A stretch of 47,604 nucleotides of DNA from a virus. A program made the position numbers and the translations under genes. Numbering within the stretch: the first letter of the stretch is position 1; each line of letters begins with the position of its first letter. The DNA is taken from positions 1-47,604 of IMG/VR virus record IMGVR_UViG_3300010391_000061; one strand, written 5' to 3'. The notes below the pieces were generated by a model. It worked only from the letters and a program-made list of their open reading frames with translations. It had not been told where the DNA came from and did no database searches. This document shows, one piece after another, positions 8,401 through 16,779 of the stretch.

Positions 8401-10052
8401 GTCTTGGCGCGTTCCGTGGCCCGCTCCGCCTCGGAACCCGCCTCCCGCGGTGCGGCCGCGCGCGCGCGCCGGGCCTCGGCCGTCGTGGGCGGGGTCGCGA
8501 CTTTCTGGCCCCCGCCCTGCCCTGCGATCTCCTGCAGCGCGTCCCCGGCCTCTCCCCGGATGGGGAAGGCCCGCAGGAAGTCCGGCAGCATCTCCTCCGG
8601 GACCTGCCACCATCCCCCGGTGGGCCGGTAGCGGGCGAGCTGCTTCCCATGTACCGTGAAGCTCTTGCCGCGCTGCGAGACCGTCATAATCCGGGGCCCC
8701 TCGACCATGATCCCCGCCTCCCCCTCGCGGGGGGAGCGCCACCGCAGATGCCAGGCCGCATTGCCAATCCCGAAGACCGGGACCTTCTCGCCCGCCTTGA
8801 TGTCCTCCAGCGCCGTCTCCGTGGTGAACTTCCCCGCGCGAGAGATGCTCTTGGCGAAGAGCTTGGCCACCGCCTCCATGCGCCCCGGCGGGATGACCAG
8901 CCCGGAGATCGACTTCCCCGTCTTGGTGTCGCGGAACGTGGTGTACTCTCGCAGGAACTGGCCATGGGCCCGATCGGACTCGGTGCGGGCCACCATCTGC
9001 ACCTGACCCATCACGGGGCGGATGATCCCCACCAAGAGGCCGTGCCGCGCACCCTTGGCGTCCTTGATCTCATGCAGGCTCAACCCATCGGCCAGCGGAG
9101 TTTCCCGCAGGATGTCCCCGGTGGATTTCGCGGTGAGCCGTCGCTCCGCGTCCTCCATCTCCGGGTTGTTGTGCACCACCTCCCGCTCGGTCAGGTAGGA
9201 ATCCAGCACGCGGTTCCCCACGTCCCAGGGCAGGAATAGCATCTCGTGCATGAGGTCCTTCACGGTGTAGCCCTGGCTGGGCACGAAGGCCTTGCGCTTC
9301 ACCCCGAGCTGCTGCAGCGCGCGCTGGTCGAACCAGCCCTTCTTGATGAAGTGCTGCTCGACCAGGTCGGCCGGCTGGAACTTGCGGAACCACTCCATCA
9401 TCGCATAGTTGTCCAGCTCGCCCCCCATCGCCAGATCGGAGATCCCTCCCACGTCCGTAGTCTCTGCCCCGCCGCGAGAGGTCGCGCCCAGCCCGCGCAG
9501 CCGCCCGCCGATAGCCGACAGGAAGCGTCGCTCCCCCGCCGATCCCAGGGAATACATGCTGATGATCGGAGAGGACACCTGGCCGGAGCGGTCTACTCGT
9601 GCCAGCCCCTGGAGGAAGGGCGTGGCCGTCCATTCGTAATCCACCAGGACCAGCACCCGCCGCCCCTTGCCCACGCCCGGAAGCTCGTTGATGTGGTGCA
9701 GAGAAAACCCCGTCTTCGCCGCCGCGGAGATCAGCGCGATGGGGACCTCCCCCGCCTGAAACTGCTTGACGTTTGCGGCGCGCTTGCTCGCGTTCTCGTC
9801 TCCGGTGATCGAAACCACCCGATCCTCCCCGAAGGCGGCCTTCAGGATCTCGTGTGGGCTTTCCAGCAGGGGTTGTTCCCGCACCCGCTCCAGCAGTTCG
9901 TCGCGCGCCGCCAGCGCCTCCGGGACCTCCCCCAGGTCGTTCAGATTCCCGTCTGAGTCCTTCTCCACCAGGTGCGTGTTGATGGCCGCGATTGCCGCTT
10001 GGAGATTGCCTTTGCCCTCTACCTGGGGACTCACATAGAGCGTGGAGACCAC
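5496..10052 (-). CDS. Giant polyvalent protein, C-terminal part: helicase C-lobe plus LPD-like region
   Basis: 1518 aa as an open frame from a GTG, but that GTG has no proper ribosome site and cuts into the first strand of the helicase C-lobe. The frame is identical to that of the 2228-aa gene upstream, separated only by TAG at 10080-10082, so this is best read as its continuation (3756 aa in all). Helicase motif V-like residues lie at about 95-117 and motif VI-like QGLARVDRSGQ at about 150. Next comes a long linker, then a region with NYNLRNETGDLSKVLRG at about 980. A hydrophobic stretch, GLSKYALKIALLFGAVQA, lies at about 1210. Such regions occur in phage large polyvalent proteins carried in the virion. 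Ends with TAA. Confidence 0.7.
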   Translation of the reverse strand: MVSTLYVSPQVEGKGNLQAAIAAINTHLVEKDSDGNLNDLGEVPEALAARDELLERVREQPLLESPHEILKAAFGEDRVVSITGDENASKRAANVKQFQAGEVPIALISAAAKTGFSLHHINELPGVGKGRRVLVLVDYEWTATPFLQGLARVDRSGQVSSPIISMYSLGSAGERRFLSAIGGRLRGLGATSRGGAETTDVGGISDLAMGGELDNYAMMEWFRKFQPADLVEQHFIKKGWFDQRALQQLGVKRKAFVPSQGYTVKDLMHEMLFLPWDVGNRVLDSYLTEREVVHNNPEMEDAERRLTAKSTGDILRETPLADGLSLHEIKDAKGARHGLLVGIIRPVMGQVQMVARTESDRAHGQFLREYTTFRDTKTGKSISGLVIPPGRMEAVAKLFAKSISRAGKFTTETALEDIKAGEKVPVFGIGNAAWHLRWRSPREGEAGIMVEGPRIMTVSQRGKSFTVHGKQLARYRPTGGWWQVPEEMLPDFLRAFPIRGEAGDALQEIAGQGGGQKVATPPTTAEARRARAAAPREAGSEAERATERAKTEVPEPELPQPGLTIRKVPPAGGATPPGGDFTFTSPEVEARYQAAKTPPRMGLWERFRSLAEQAKNTTTRTFPTMPRGQGRYSQLHFDLVKLRKQKAISGARTAGRLQDVLSPVRDDPRAEDLFQRKVLLDDMQENVERGVGGDKLPYGLTPETLLEELARVDSELAKSTPAREALGRFRAHTQEVTDVYIEAMREAGFDPSGRLTREKYFRHLVLDYLESERIIGVSRRGVHTPTGRGFLRGRTANAKDYLSDVIKAQWEVLSQMDHDTEVARVLAKVESSPLNLRPILEKKAAAKAKQAGEPVDWHDLIPEGYALWQAREGNAFYLSKTIPEKLVDEATAQLLAEVGVPLEKVRTALSMGGRFREMVLPEEAIGALEMFNRAPAVGITGRIARAVNNAWKQWQLISPFRWINYNLRNETGDLSKVLRGNPSTLRPNNLKRAVTDLYSVFRTTRPPTGEAKEWMDRGGPQGLLQAQEMGDLDDLRRLTDALERAGGTVDGLKRAWGAYWRAARVSTDAREALLRYASYLDVLEQMQRDEARCGPGKPDAFWSSNPAEVMAIEDLRDRAYKLSNEGLGAYDQVSPLTQWLRTYVVPFASWWEVNPAAEKGLLLNAIRERRAGRYAVGKAPGMVFGLSKYALKIALLFGAVQAYNAWMFPEDEKKLSPEEAARPHLILGHDAEGNPLVLWRIGDVPDLLEWFGLDDAPYDVKQVANGHLSYRDWLTQTALAPAEKVVTGLGPLYKTPVELITGRSLYPQPFERRPIRDPLLNVAQGLGLGGAVAVATGRPTPQTRGKGALPRLRPGTPVRVDEAAYYRLLELRTVFREDVLGKESYRPGDVGEKGLALWNLRKALRYDDDQAMKKYALAYVKLGGTQKGFGQSLKMASPYYGVEDKAQFLRWLGVEEGGRVKMAEDYYAAIQKRAGVAAALMAPQGAIPVRSLDDIPIAKMGDVPVVPLDKIPVAGGER

Positions 10053-10079
10053 TACCTGATAGCCCCGCTGGACCGCCTG

Positions 10080-10082
10080 CTA
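10080..10082 (-). other. In-frame amber codon inside the helicase
   Basis: The mRNA reads GAC AUC UAG CAG GCG GUC. The frame stays open for 1527 codons after the UAG, and the residues after it (QAVQRGYQVVVSTLY) are the expected first strand of the helicase C-lobe. UAG followed by C is a context often linked to readthrough. UAG otherwise serves as an ordinary stop in many genes here, including large terminase and capsid, so the code is probably standard. Readthrough, a suppressor tRNA, a mutation or a base-call error are all open. Confidence 0.75.
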
Positions 10083-13000
10083 GATGTCGGGGATGGCACG
10101 GCGCAAGCGCAAATCAGCCAGGGCGCGCTTGTTCTCATTCTGTAACTGGGCGATGATCCCGAACCCCTGAGGCCCCTTGCTCATCGCCCCGAATTGCTGA
10201 TAGGCGCGGAGGATGTCCCCGCAAAGCGCCATCCGCTCCTCGAACGCGCGCCGCTCTTCCGGCGTGAGTGTCCGCTCCTGCGTCTCGTACTCCACCCCGC
10301 CCCGCCAGAGTGACCGCGCGAGGAAGTAGCCACGGGCCTTCAGTTCCCGCATGAACTGCTCAATCTCCGCCGGCGACATGCGATAACTTCCGGTCGGAGT
10401 CTGCCGACCTTGGCCGCCCGACTCGATCTCCGACGCGTCCCCTCCGGTGGCAATCGTCGCCAGCACGTCGGCGGGCGCTTTGCCGCCCCCGCCACCCTTC
10501 ACGCGCCCGGCGCCACGCGCCATGTATTCATCGAAGGATCCCTTGCGGGTATCCCAGAGCTTCCAGCCGAACAGGTGGCGCAGGTGATCCGGCTCCTCCG
10601 CCGGCGTGCCGGAGAAGTAAGCGAAGCGCCCCCCGCTCTTGTGGCCGCGGATAGCGTCGTGCAGCTTCAGCCAGGCTCCCCCCACCTGGGCTTCCGGGTT
10701 GCGATACTCGTGCACCTCGTCTGCCAGCAGCGCGTCCGGAGCTACTGCCGTCAAGCTATCCACATAACGCCGGAGGTTCGGGAAATCCACGATATAGATG
10801 GTGGGGGCATCCGACACCGGCAGCGCCGCGGGGGTCTTCGCCCCGTGCGCCGCCCCCTTCACGTCCGTACAGCGCACGATGGTATAGGGGTACTCCCCCT
10901 TCTGGGCGTGCGGGTTGCCAGTGGCCACGATAGCCATCTCCCGCATCACTTCGTCCACGACGTTCTGATTGTGGGTGACCAGGACCATCCGCCTGGAGAG
11001 ACCCACCTCCTGCCAGTGGAGCGCCACCGCGCCGATCTCACGGGACTTTCCCAGCCCCATGTCGTCGCCCAGGAGGAAGGCGTGGCCGGCGGGCTTTTCC
11101 GGGGCGTAGGTGCGCCCCTCCACCAGGTCGGGATCGTTGGCCTGCATCGCGGAGAGGTAGCCGTCTACCTGCTCAGAGGAGAACACGCCGGCGCGGACGG
11201 CGCGCGCGACGAGGGGGTGAACGGGGACGGAAAGCGGCGGCGCGGGCACGCCGGAGAGGGTGCGGGATTCTACAACGAGTCGGGGGTGGGGAGCGTCCCG
11301 TTCCGGGCCTCGTAGAGTATATCCAGCATACAGATCGCTGTGATCCGCAGCTTCTGCGGCATCGGATCGCTCTCGTCGTAGTCGCTGCTCGATAGTTCGT
11401 CGTCCAGCACCTTCCCGAACCAGATCGCCCGTTCCTCCGGGCTCAGGCCCTTCGGTTTCGACAGATCCTGGTCCGGCATCCACGCCGGATACAGGTTCCC
11501 CTTCTCGTCCCGGACGAAGCTCCCCCACGCCTCCCTCAGGTCGTCGAGGTCCCTCGGCGGGTCCTCGAGGCGGTACACCAGGCCCTGTATCTCCTCGATC
11601 TCCATCTGGACCAACATCTCCAGCGGGTCGGTGGGGCGCGGTATCAGCGTCCCGCGGCGCTTCGGCTCCGGCGACGGTGTCGGAGACTCTTCTTCCGCCG
11701 GCGGGGGCGGGGCGGGTTGTTCCGGTGGCTTTCGGTAGCGATCGGCTCGGCGCATCTGCCTGCTCTCCTGCCGGGATTATACCACGTTCTGGCCGCGCCA
11801 CTGCGCCTCCCTGTGCCAGGGGGCGAACAATCTTTTGGTAGGACTCCCAGTCGGTCGGGGCGGCGTCGCCCGTGGCGAGCACCGGCGGCCGGCCGTCATT
11901 GTAGGGTGTCTTGTCGAAGACGTAGAGGCGGGAACCCACGTCCGTCCCGCGCGCGCGATAGGCCCCGGGCGGAGAGTCAATGATCGCCCGGATCATCCCT
12001 TTCGTCCCCAGCCACTGGCGGAAGGCGCTGTCCTCCACGGTGGGCATGATCGCCACCATCCGCCCGCCGTCCTTCAACTGGTGCTCGATCTGCCAGGCCG
12101 CGAATCGCTGGGAAAGGTCCGTGGGCTGGAACGGCAGCGGAACACGGCGGCCCGCATACCGCCCGGTGGAATACTTCCCCCAGGGCGGATTGGTCACGAT
12201 CACATCCACGGCGCGCTTCTGCCCCAGGGCGTCGGCCTGCGTGACGTCGGTGAATCCCAGGTCCCTCAGCACCGCCGCCCGGCGCGGGTCCAGCTCATTC
12301 GCCCAGACGCTCACCTGCGGGTCGGAGAGGAACGGCGCCACCAGATTGCCGGTCCCGGCAGTGGGCTCGTAGATCAGTTCCCCGGGCTGCACGTCGGCGG
12401 CGTAGACGGCCGCACCGGACACCGGGTAGGGCGTCGAAAACTGCTGCAGCTTCGTGATCTCGATACTGCGCTGCCGTCGGCCGAGTTGGGCCTCGAGCTC
12501 CTGGCCAACGCGCATGAGCGTGCCCAGATCGGACGGGGGGAGCGTGCGCCAGGCGCGGTTCATCGCGCCTTCGATGGCGTCGTAGAGGTCGTCTATGTTG
12601 AACTCTTCGGGGGCCAGGGGCGCGTCCGGGGTATCGGCGCGGTCCACGAAGCGCAGGCCCGACTTCTCCGCTACCGCGCGGCGCAGTTCCAGGGGCGTGG
12701 GGGGAAGCTGGATCTCGGAGATCGCGTCAATGAGGGTTGAAATGCGACGCTGGCGGGGGTCGGAAACCCCCTTGCGTAGACGTTCGGTCCTGGCATTCTC
12801 TGCGAGGTCGGGGGGGATGGGAGCGGGGGCAGTCGGCGGTGCTTCCTCGCCGAGCGCCTTCGTGATGGCCTTGCGCACCACGTCCGCCTGCCCCTGCCGC
12901 GGCCCAACCTGATCGGGTTCCGCCTGGAAGATACCCAGCTTCTGCTGGAGGAGATCATTCTGCCGCGCGGGGTCAGACGGCCACTCGGCGCGAGTTAGGG

Positions 13001-16000
13001 AGAGGCGCTCTGCGATTTTCCTCCCCACCTTCAACTGCACGTCAATGGAGTCGCCGATGACGCTCGCCGTGGCGGACAGGTCGCGCCCCTCGCGGATAGT
13101 CGCGACGGGGGGCTTAGGTGCGGGAGCGACCGGTGCGCCCGCGGCGGGCCGCGTCTCAGAGCCATACCCCGTGTCCGCCACGCGCAGGGTCCCGCCCTCG
13201 CCGTCCCGCGCCTGGGGCTTGATAACCTCATTGCGGATACGCTGCCCAGCCGCCCGCAGGTCCGCTTCCAATACATCGGGGAACTGCTGCTGCAGCCATG
13301 CCAGGTAGCGGGCGTCGGCCTTGCTGGGCTTCGCCTGGGCCACCACGTAGAGCGCGCGGTCCACGTCGCTCTCGAAGGTGAGCACGTACTGCTTGCGCCC
13401 GAAGGAGTAGCGCGGCTTCGCCCCGGACAGGTCGGCGGGAAGGGATTCCTTCGGACCGGGTGCTGCCCGCGGGAGCGGCGCGCGCGTCGCAGGGGCGGCG
13501 GCAACAGAGGGTGAGACTTCTGGATGCTGAGGTGGCGCGAGTTCGGCTAGCGCAGGGTAATCAGCCAATATTTCGGGAGGAACGGGCTTGCCCTCGTCCG
13601 TCGCTCGGCGGACAGCCTCCTCCGCCATCTCGCGAGTGGTGTCATCCAGCCCGAATCTGAAGGTTGACCAACGGTGGCTTGCGTATCGGCCCCTGAGATC
13701 GGCGAGCGTATTCGGGCCGCGGCTCTCCGCGATGGCCTTATCTAGCTCCCTCTTGGCATTCCTGAGGGCTAACTTATAAGCGGGTGACCACCCATCGCGC
13801 TCCCCCGCCTTCAATGCCGCCCCAAAGTGTGCGCGCGCGGCTACTTCCCCGGGATGCGTTGTGTTTCTAAGTTCATCCACCAACGCGGCCCAGTCATCAG
13901 CGGACGAAGGCGCGGAAGCAGGCTTGGGCGCAGGATGAATCGAAACAGGCGCAACCGGCTTTGCCGCCCCCGGGCTTGCCCCAATGGCAGCCTTCACTGC
14001 CGCTCGGACCACATCGGGATCGTTCTCTAGGCTCGACAATGCCCCCACGCCGGCGGCGATGTCAACGAGTTTCTCTGGCACACCGTGCTTGGCCGCGATA
14101 CGCGCCACGTTGATAGTAGCGCGCGACCGCCTGCCCCCTCGGTGAATCGCCGCATTACCCAGCCTGCCAGACTTGACCACCGCCTTCGTGATGTCGTCAA
14201 TGAGTGCGTCTGACTCGGGCGTGCCCGCTCCCTCGGCCGGGGTCTCTATCGCCCGCCCGATAGCATCCTGCCCGTGTTGCGTGGCGCGCGTGCCGCGCGC
14301 GGCCAGCTCCTGCTCTACCCCGTCAAGCTCGCGCTGCGTACGCTCCGTCTCCCCCGGGGGCGGCTCGCGCTCCTCTGCCCGGTACCGCGCGTGCGCCCTG
14401 AGTATCTCGCCCAGCCTATCTCGTTCCGCCACCAGTTCGGGGACGGACATCTGCGCAAGGTCAGGGGTGGTCACCCCCGGCGCACCCGCCCCTGTTCCCG
14501 GCTGTACGACCGCCCCCTCTGCCTGCGTGCTGGGCGTTCGCCCCTCCGGACGACCCACACCAGCCCGCCCCCCTTCGAGCGCCGCTCCTGGGGCTTCTGG
14601 CGGCGTCACGAACTCCGGGTACTCCGCGGCGAGGTCGGGGTAGGCCTCCGCCCAGCCGGGGACGACGTCCGGCGCGCGCCGGTACACCCGCCCCATTCTC
14701 AACTCGTCGTGGACTAAGCGTTGGTGTCTCTCTGCCGCCTCCCCTGGCGTAAAGCCTAGCACCGGATTCGATAGCGCTCCGACAGCCTGACGAGGGGACA
14801 TCCTGCGCGTGGCCGCGTCTAGCTGCTGTCCGATCTCATCTCTTCGCCCGTCCGTGGTGTCGGGGCGTGAGTATTCCTCTCCTAGCGCCACCACTTCCGC
14901 CACGGCGGGAGAAGGCTCCGCTGGCCCCACCGGCTCACCCGCTAATTCCTCGGACGTGAGTCCCGCGCTTCTCGGTTCCACCGCGACCGCAGGCCCAGGC
15001 CGGGCCCCCGTCGAAGACGCCCCAGGAGTAACTCCGGGGCCGAACTCAGCCGCGTCAGCCCCTTGCAGTGGAGGTTCCGCTGCAGAAGGCACGACTTCCG
15101 GGGCCTCGGCCGGCGCCGGAAGTGCCGCCCGCCCGCCCCCGCCCGCCTCCTGCCGCATCGCGTCGAGCACCCCGCTCTGCAGCGTCGCTCCCCACGTCCC
15201 GGGACGCAGGTAGATACCCCGCGTGGCCGCCGCGTCGAGCACCGACCCGTACCGTATCGCCCGCTGTCGAAATAGCTCCCAGATGGCCGTCTGTGCCGGC
15301 GTAGCTTCCGGGGAGAGGGTAATCTGGTGGACGGCTGTGTCCGGCATGAGCGGGCTTACCGGGACCTCTTCCATCCCCCCGCCCGCGCGCGCCCGCCAGG
15401 CCCGCAAGAAGGGTACACCCCCCTCGTCCGCGAACCGAGACCACGCGTTCGCGAGGTCGGCCTTCCCCACGGTCTCCGCCGTCCGCAGATCCCGCGCCGG
15501 GCCGGAGAGTTGCAAACGCGCCTCTCCCAGCCCCGCCGTGGCGGTTCCGAACAGCAGTGCCCCAGCCGCGCCCGCCGCCGCGCCCTTCGCCACCTCTACG
15601 GGCGAGGGGGCTTCTCCACGAGCGATACTCTGCGCGACCGACTCACCTACATTGAAAACTGCCCCCGGCGTGGTCTGTGTCAGCCCGCCGCGGATGATCC
15701 TCGCGGCCGAAGGGTGAGCGAAGAGCGTCTCTACCGCCCTGACTGCGGTAGGGCTGCCCGCTGCCGCCTTACGCAGCAGCCCGCTCTCCAGCGTCGCTCC
15801 CGTCTTCCCCGCCAGAGCATTCCAGCCGAGGCCCACCCCCGGAATGGCCTGTGTGCCAACAAGGGCCCCTGCCATGCGAGAAAGCCAGTTGGCCGCCTTC
15901 TCAGTACGTGACGCGCCAGCCGGCGGAACCGTGTAGACCGCCGAAGGATCGCGCGCCCCGATTGCGACCTGACCACCTTCCGGGAAGGCCCCGAGTGTGC

Positions 16001-16766
16001 GCCCCACCGGCCCCGCCGCCACGTTTGCCAGCCAGGAGTCATCGGGCACGTTCAACTCGGTCAGGCCCACATCTACATCCACTCGCCCTGCTGGACTGGG
16101 CTTCCCATACCGCGCAAGATGAGTCTTGCGGTCGGCCCGTCCCTGGCGCGCTCGCGCTTCCTCGGCCCGCTGCGCGACCGCGCGTTCGGCGTCGCGCTTC
16201 CGCCACTCCGCCTGCGCCCGCTCGTTCCGCTGCCGGCGTGCCGTTCCCGCCGCCGCCTGTGAAATCTGCACCGCGGCCCCAAGGCGGCGGCGCTCCTGGG
16301 GAGAGGCAGTGTCATAGCGAACCAATGCCTGCAAGCCCTCCCCGGACGGCGGCAACGCCTCCTGGGAGTGCAGATGAGCGAGGGTGTCGTAAATCATCCC
16401 CATGCCCGTAGGGTTGTACTCCGGGTGGTGTTTCGCGAAGTACGCTCTCCATGCCTCCTTGTCCCCTCCCGTCAGCGCGTGCTGTTCGATCATTTCTGTG
16501 AGACGTGACGGGTCCTTGAACGCCTGGATGTACTCACCGGGACTGCGGGGCGGGGTCACTGCCGGCGCGGCGGCATGATCCCGCGCCGCTATCGCCGCCA
16601 ACTCCGGGTCAATTCCGACGTCGCCGGCGTTGCCCAGCACCGAGGAGGGCCCGAAGTCCAGCACTGAGGCGACAGGAGGCGCGCTGGACTGCCCCGCCAG
16701 CGTTGCCGCCCGCTTCTCTCTCCGCCGGATCGCCACTAGCTCAGGATCGAGTATGCCAGTGCTCAT
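10080..16766 (-). CDS. Giant polyvalent protein, N-terminal part: DNA methyltransferase plus SNF2-like helicase N-lobe
   Basis: 2228 aa. Residues 1-430 look like an internal virion protein, with charged helices and a hydrophobic Ala/Gly-rich stretch near 395. A low-complexity linker follows. An adenine-type DNA methyltransferase lies at about 1440-1600, with a PTAGTGN SAM-binding motif near 1468 and catalytic NPPW near 1525. The helicase N-lobe has GDDMGLGKS (Walker A, about 1900), LLADEVHEY (DExH, about 2015) and YFSGTP (about 2050). It stops at TAG, exactly between the two RecA lobes. Methyltransferase plus helicase recalls P1 DarB, an injected antirestriction protein. The place after internal-virion genes supports ejection into the host. 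That function is inferred. Confidence 0.8.
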   Translation of the reverse strand: MSTGILDPELVAIRRREKRAATLAGQSSAPPVASVLDFGPSSVLGNAGDVGIDPELAAIAARDHAAAPAVTPPRSPGEYIQAFKDPSRLTEMIEQHALTGGDKEAWRAYFAKHHPEYNPTGMGMIYDTLAHLHSQEALPPSGEGLQALVRYDTASPQERRRLGAAVQISQAAAGTARRQRNERAQAEWRKRDAERAVAQRAEEARARQGRADRKTHLARYGKPSPAGRVDVDVGLTELNVPDDSWLANVAAGPVGRTLGAFPEGGQVAIGARDPSAVYTVPPAGASRTEKAANWLSRMAGALVGTQAIPGVGLGWNALAGKTGATLESGLLRKAAAGSPTAVRAVETLFAHPSAARIIRGGLTQTTPGAVFNVGESVAQSIARGEAPSPVEVAKGAAAGAAGALLFGTATAGLGEARLQLSGPARDLRTAETVGKADLANAWSRFADEGGVPFLRAWRARAGGGMEEVPVSPLMPDTAVHQITLSPEATPAQTAIWELFRQRAIRYGSVLDAAATRGIYLRPGTWGATLQSGVLDAMRQEAGGGGRAALPAPAEAPEVVPSAAEPPLQGADAAEFGPGVTPGASSTGARPGPAVAVEPRSAGLTSEELAGEPVGPAEPSPAVAEVVALGEEYSRPDTTDGRRDEIGQQLDAATRRMSPRQAVGALSNPVLGFTPGEAAERHQRLVHDELRMGRVYRRAPDVVPGWAEAYPDLAAEYPEFVTPPEAPGAALEGGRAGVGRPEGRTPSTQAEGAVVQPGTGAGAPGVTTPDLAQMSVPELVAERDRLGEILRAHARYRAEEREPPPGETERTQRELDGVEQELAARGTRATQHGQDAIGRAIETPAEGAGTPESDALIDDITKAVVKSGRLGNAAIHRGGRRSRATINVARIAAKHGVPEKLVDIAAGVGALSSLENDPDVVRAAVKAAIGASPGAAKPVAPVSIHPAPKPASAPSSADDWAALVDELRNTTHPGEVAARAHFGAALKAGERDGWSPAYKLALRNAKRELDKAIAESRGPNTLADLRGRYASHRWSTFRFGLDDTTREMAEEAVRRATDEGKPVPPEILADYPALAELAPPQHPEVSPSVAAAPATRAPLPRAAPGPKESLPADLSGAKPRYSFGRKQYVLTFESDVDRALYVVAQAKPSKADARYLAWLQQQFPDVLEADLRAAGQRIRNEVIKPQARDGEGGTLRVADTGYGSETRPAAGAPVAPAPKPPVATIREGRDLSATASVIGDSIDVQLKVGRKIAERLSLTRAEWPSDPARQNDLLQQKLGIFQAEPDQVGPRQGQADVVRKAITKALGEEAPPTAPAPIPPDLAENARTERLRKGVSDPRQRRISTLIDAISEIQLPPTPLELRRAVAEKSGLRFVDRADTPDAPLAPEEFNIDDLYDAIEGAMNRAWRTLPPSDLGTLMRVGQELEAQLGRRQRSIEITKLQQFSTPYPVSGAAVYAADVQPGELIYEPTAGTGNLVAPFLSDPQVSVWANELDPRRAAVLRDLGFTDVTQADALGQKRAVDVIVTNPPWGKYSTGRYAGRRVPLPFQPTDLSQRFAAWQIEHQLKDGGRMVAIMPTVEDSAFRQWLGTKGMIRAIIDSPPGAYRARGTDVGSRLYVFDKTPYNDGRPPVLATGDAAPTDWESYQKIVRPLAQGGAVARPERGIIPAGEQADAPSRSLPKATGTTRPAPAGGRRVSDTVAGAEAPRDADTAPHRPAGDVGPDGDRGDTGPGVPPRGPAEGPRRPEGGVGELRPGREGEPVSGVDAGPGSVETEGPEPGGTGDLVREGAGRRTIEQRLRRERSDAAEAADHSDLYAGYTLRGPERDAPHPRLVVESRTLSGVPAPPLSVPVHPLVARAVRAGVFSSEQVDGYLSAMQANDPDLVEGRTYAPEKPAGHAFLLGDDMGLGKSREIGAVALHWQEVGLSRRMVLVTHNQNVVDEVMREMAIVATGNPHAQKGEYPYTIVRCTDVKGAAHGAKTPAALPVSDAPTIYIVDFPNLRRYVDSLTAVAPDALLADEVHEYRNPEAQVGGAWLKLHDAIRGHKSGGRFAYFSGTPAEEPDHLRHLFGWKLWDTRKGSFDEYMARGAGRVKGGGGGKAPADVLATIATGGDASEIESGGQGRQTPTGSYRMSPAEIEQFMRELKARGYFLARSLWRGGVEYETQERTLTPEERRAFEERMALCGDILRAYQQFGAMSKGPQGFGIIAQLQNENKRALADLRLRRAIPDI

Positions 16767-16779
16767 GAGCGACTATGCC

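Noticed and set aside
10080-10082. Genome-wide reassignment of TAG to glutamine (code 15)
   Set aside because: TAG also ends large terminase (31116), capsid (23970), the secreted-type protein (29347), GNAT (19708), small late proteins (2286, 2546), the last rightward gene (36902) and early genes (43425, 44439, 47439). So TAG is a working stop here and the helicase case is local.
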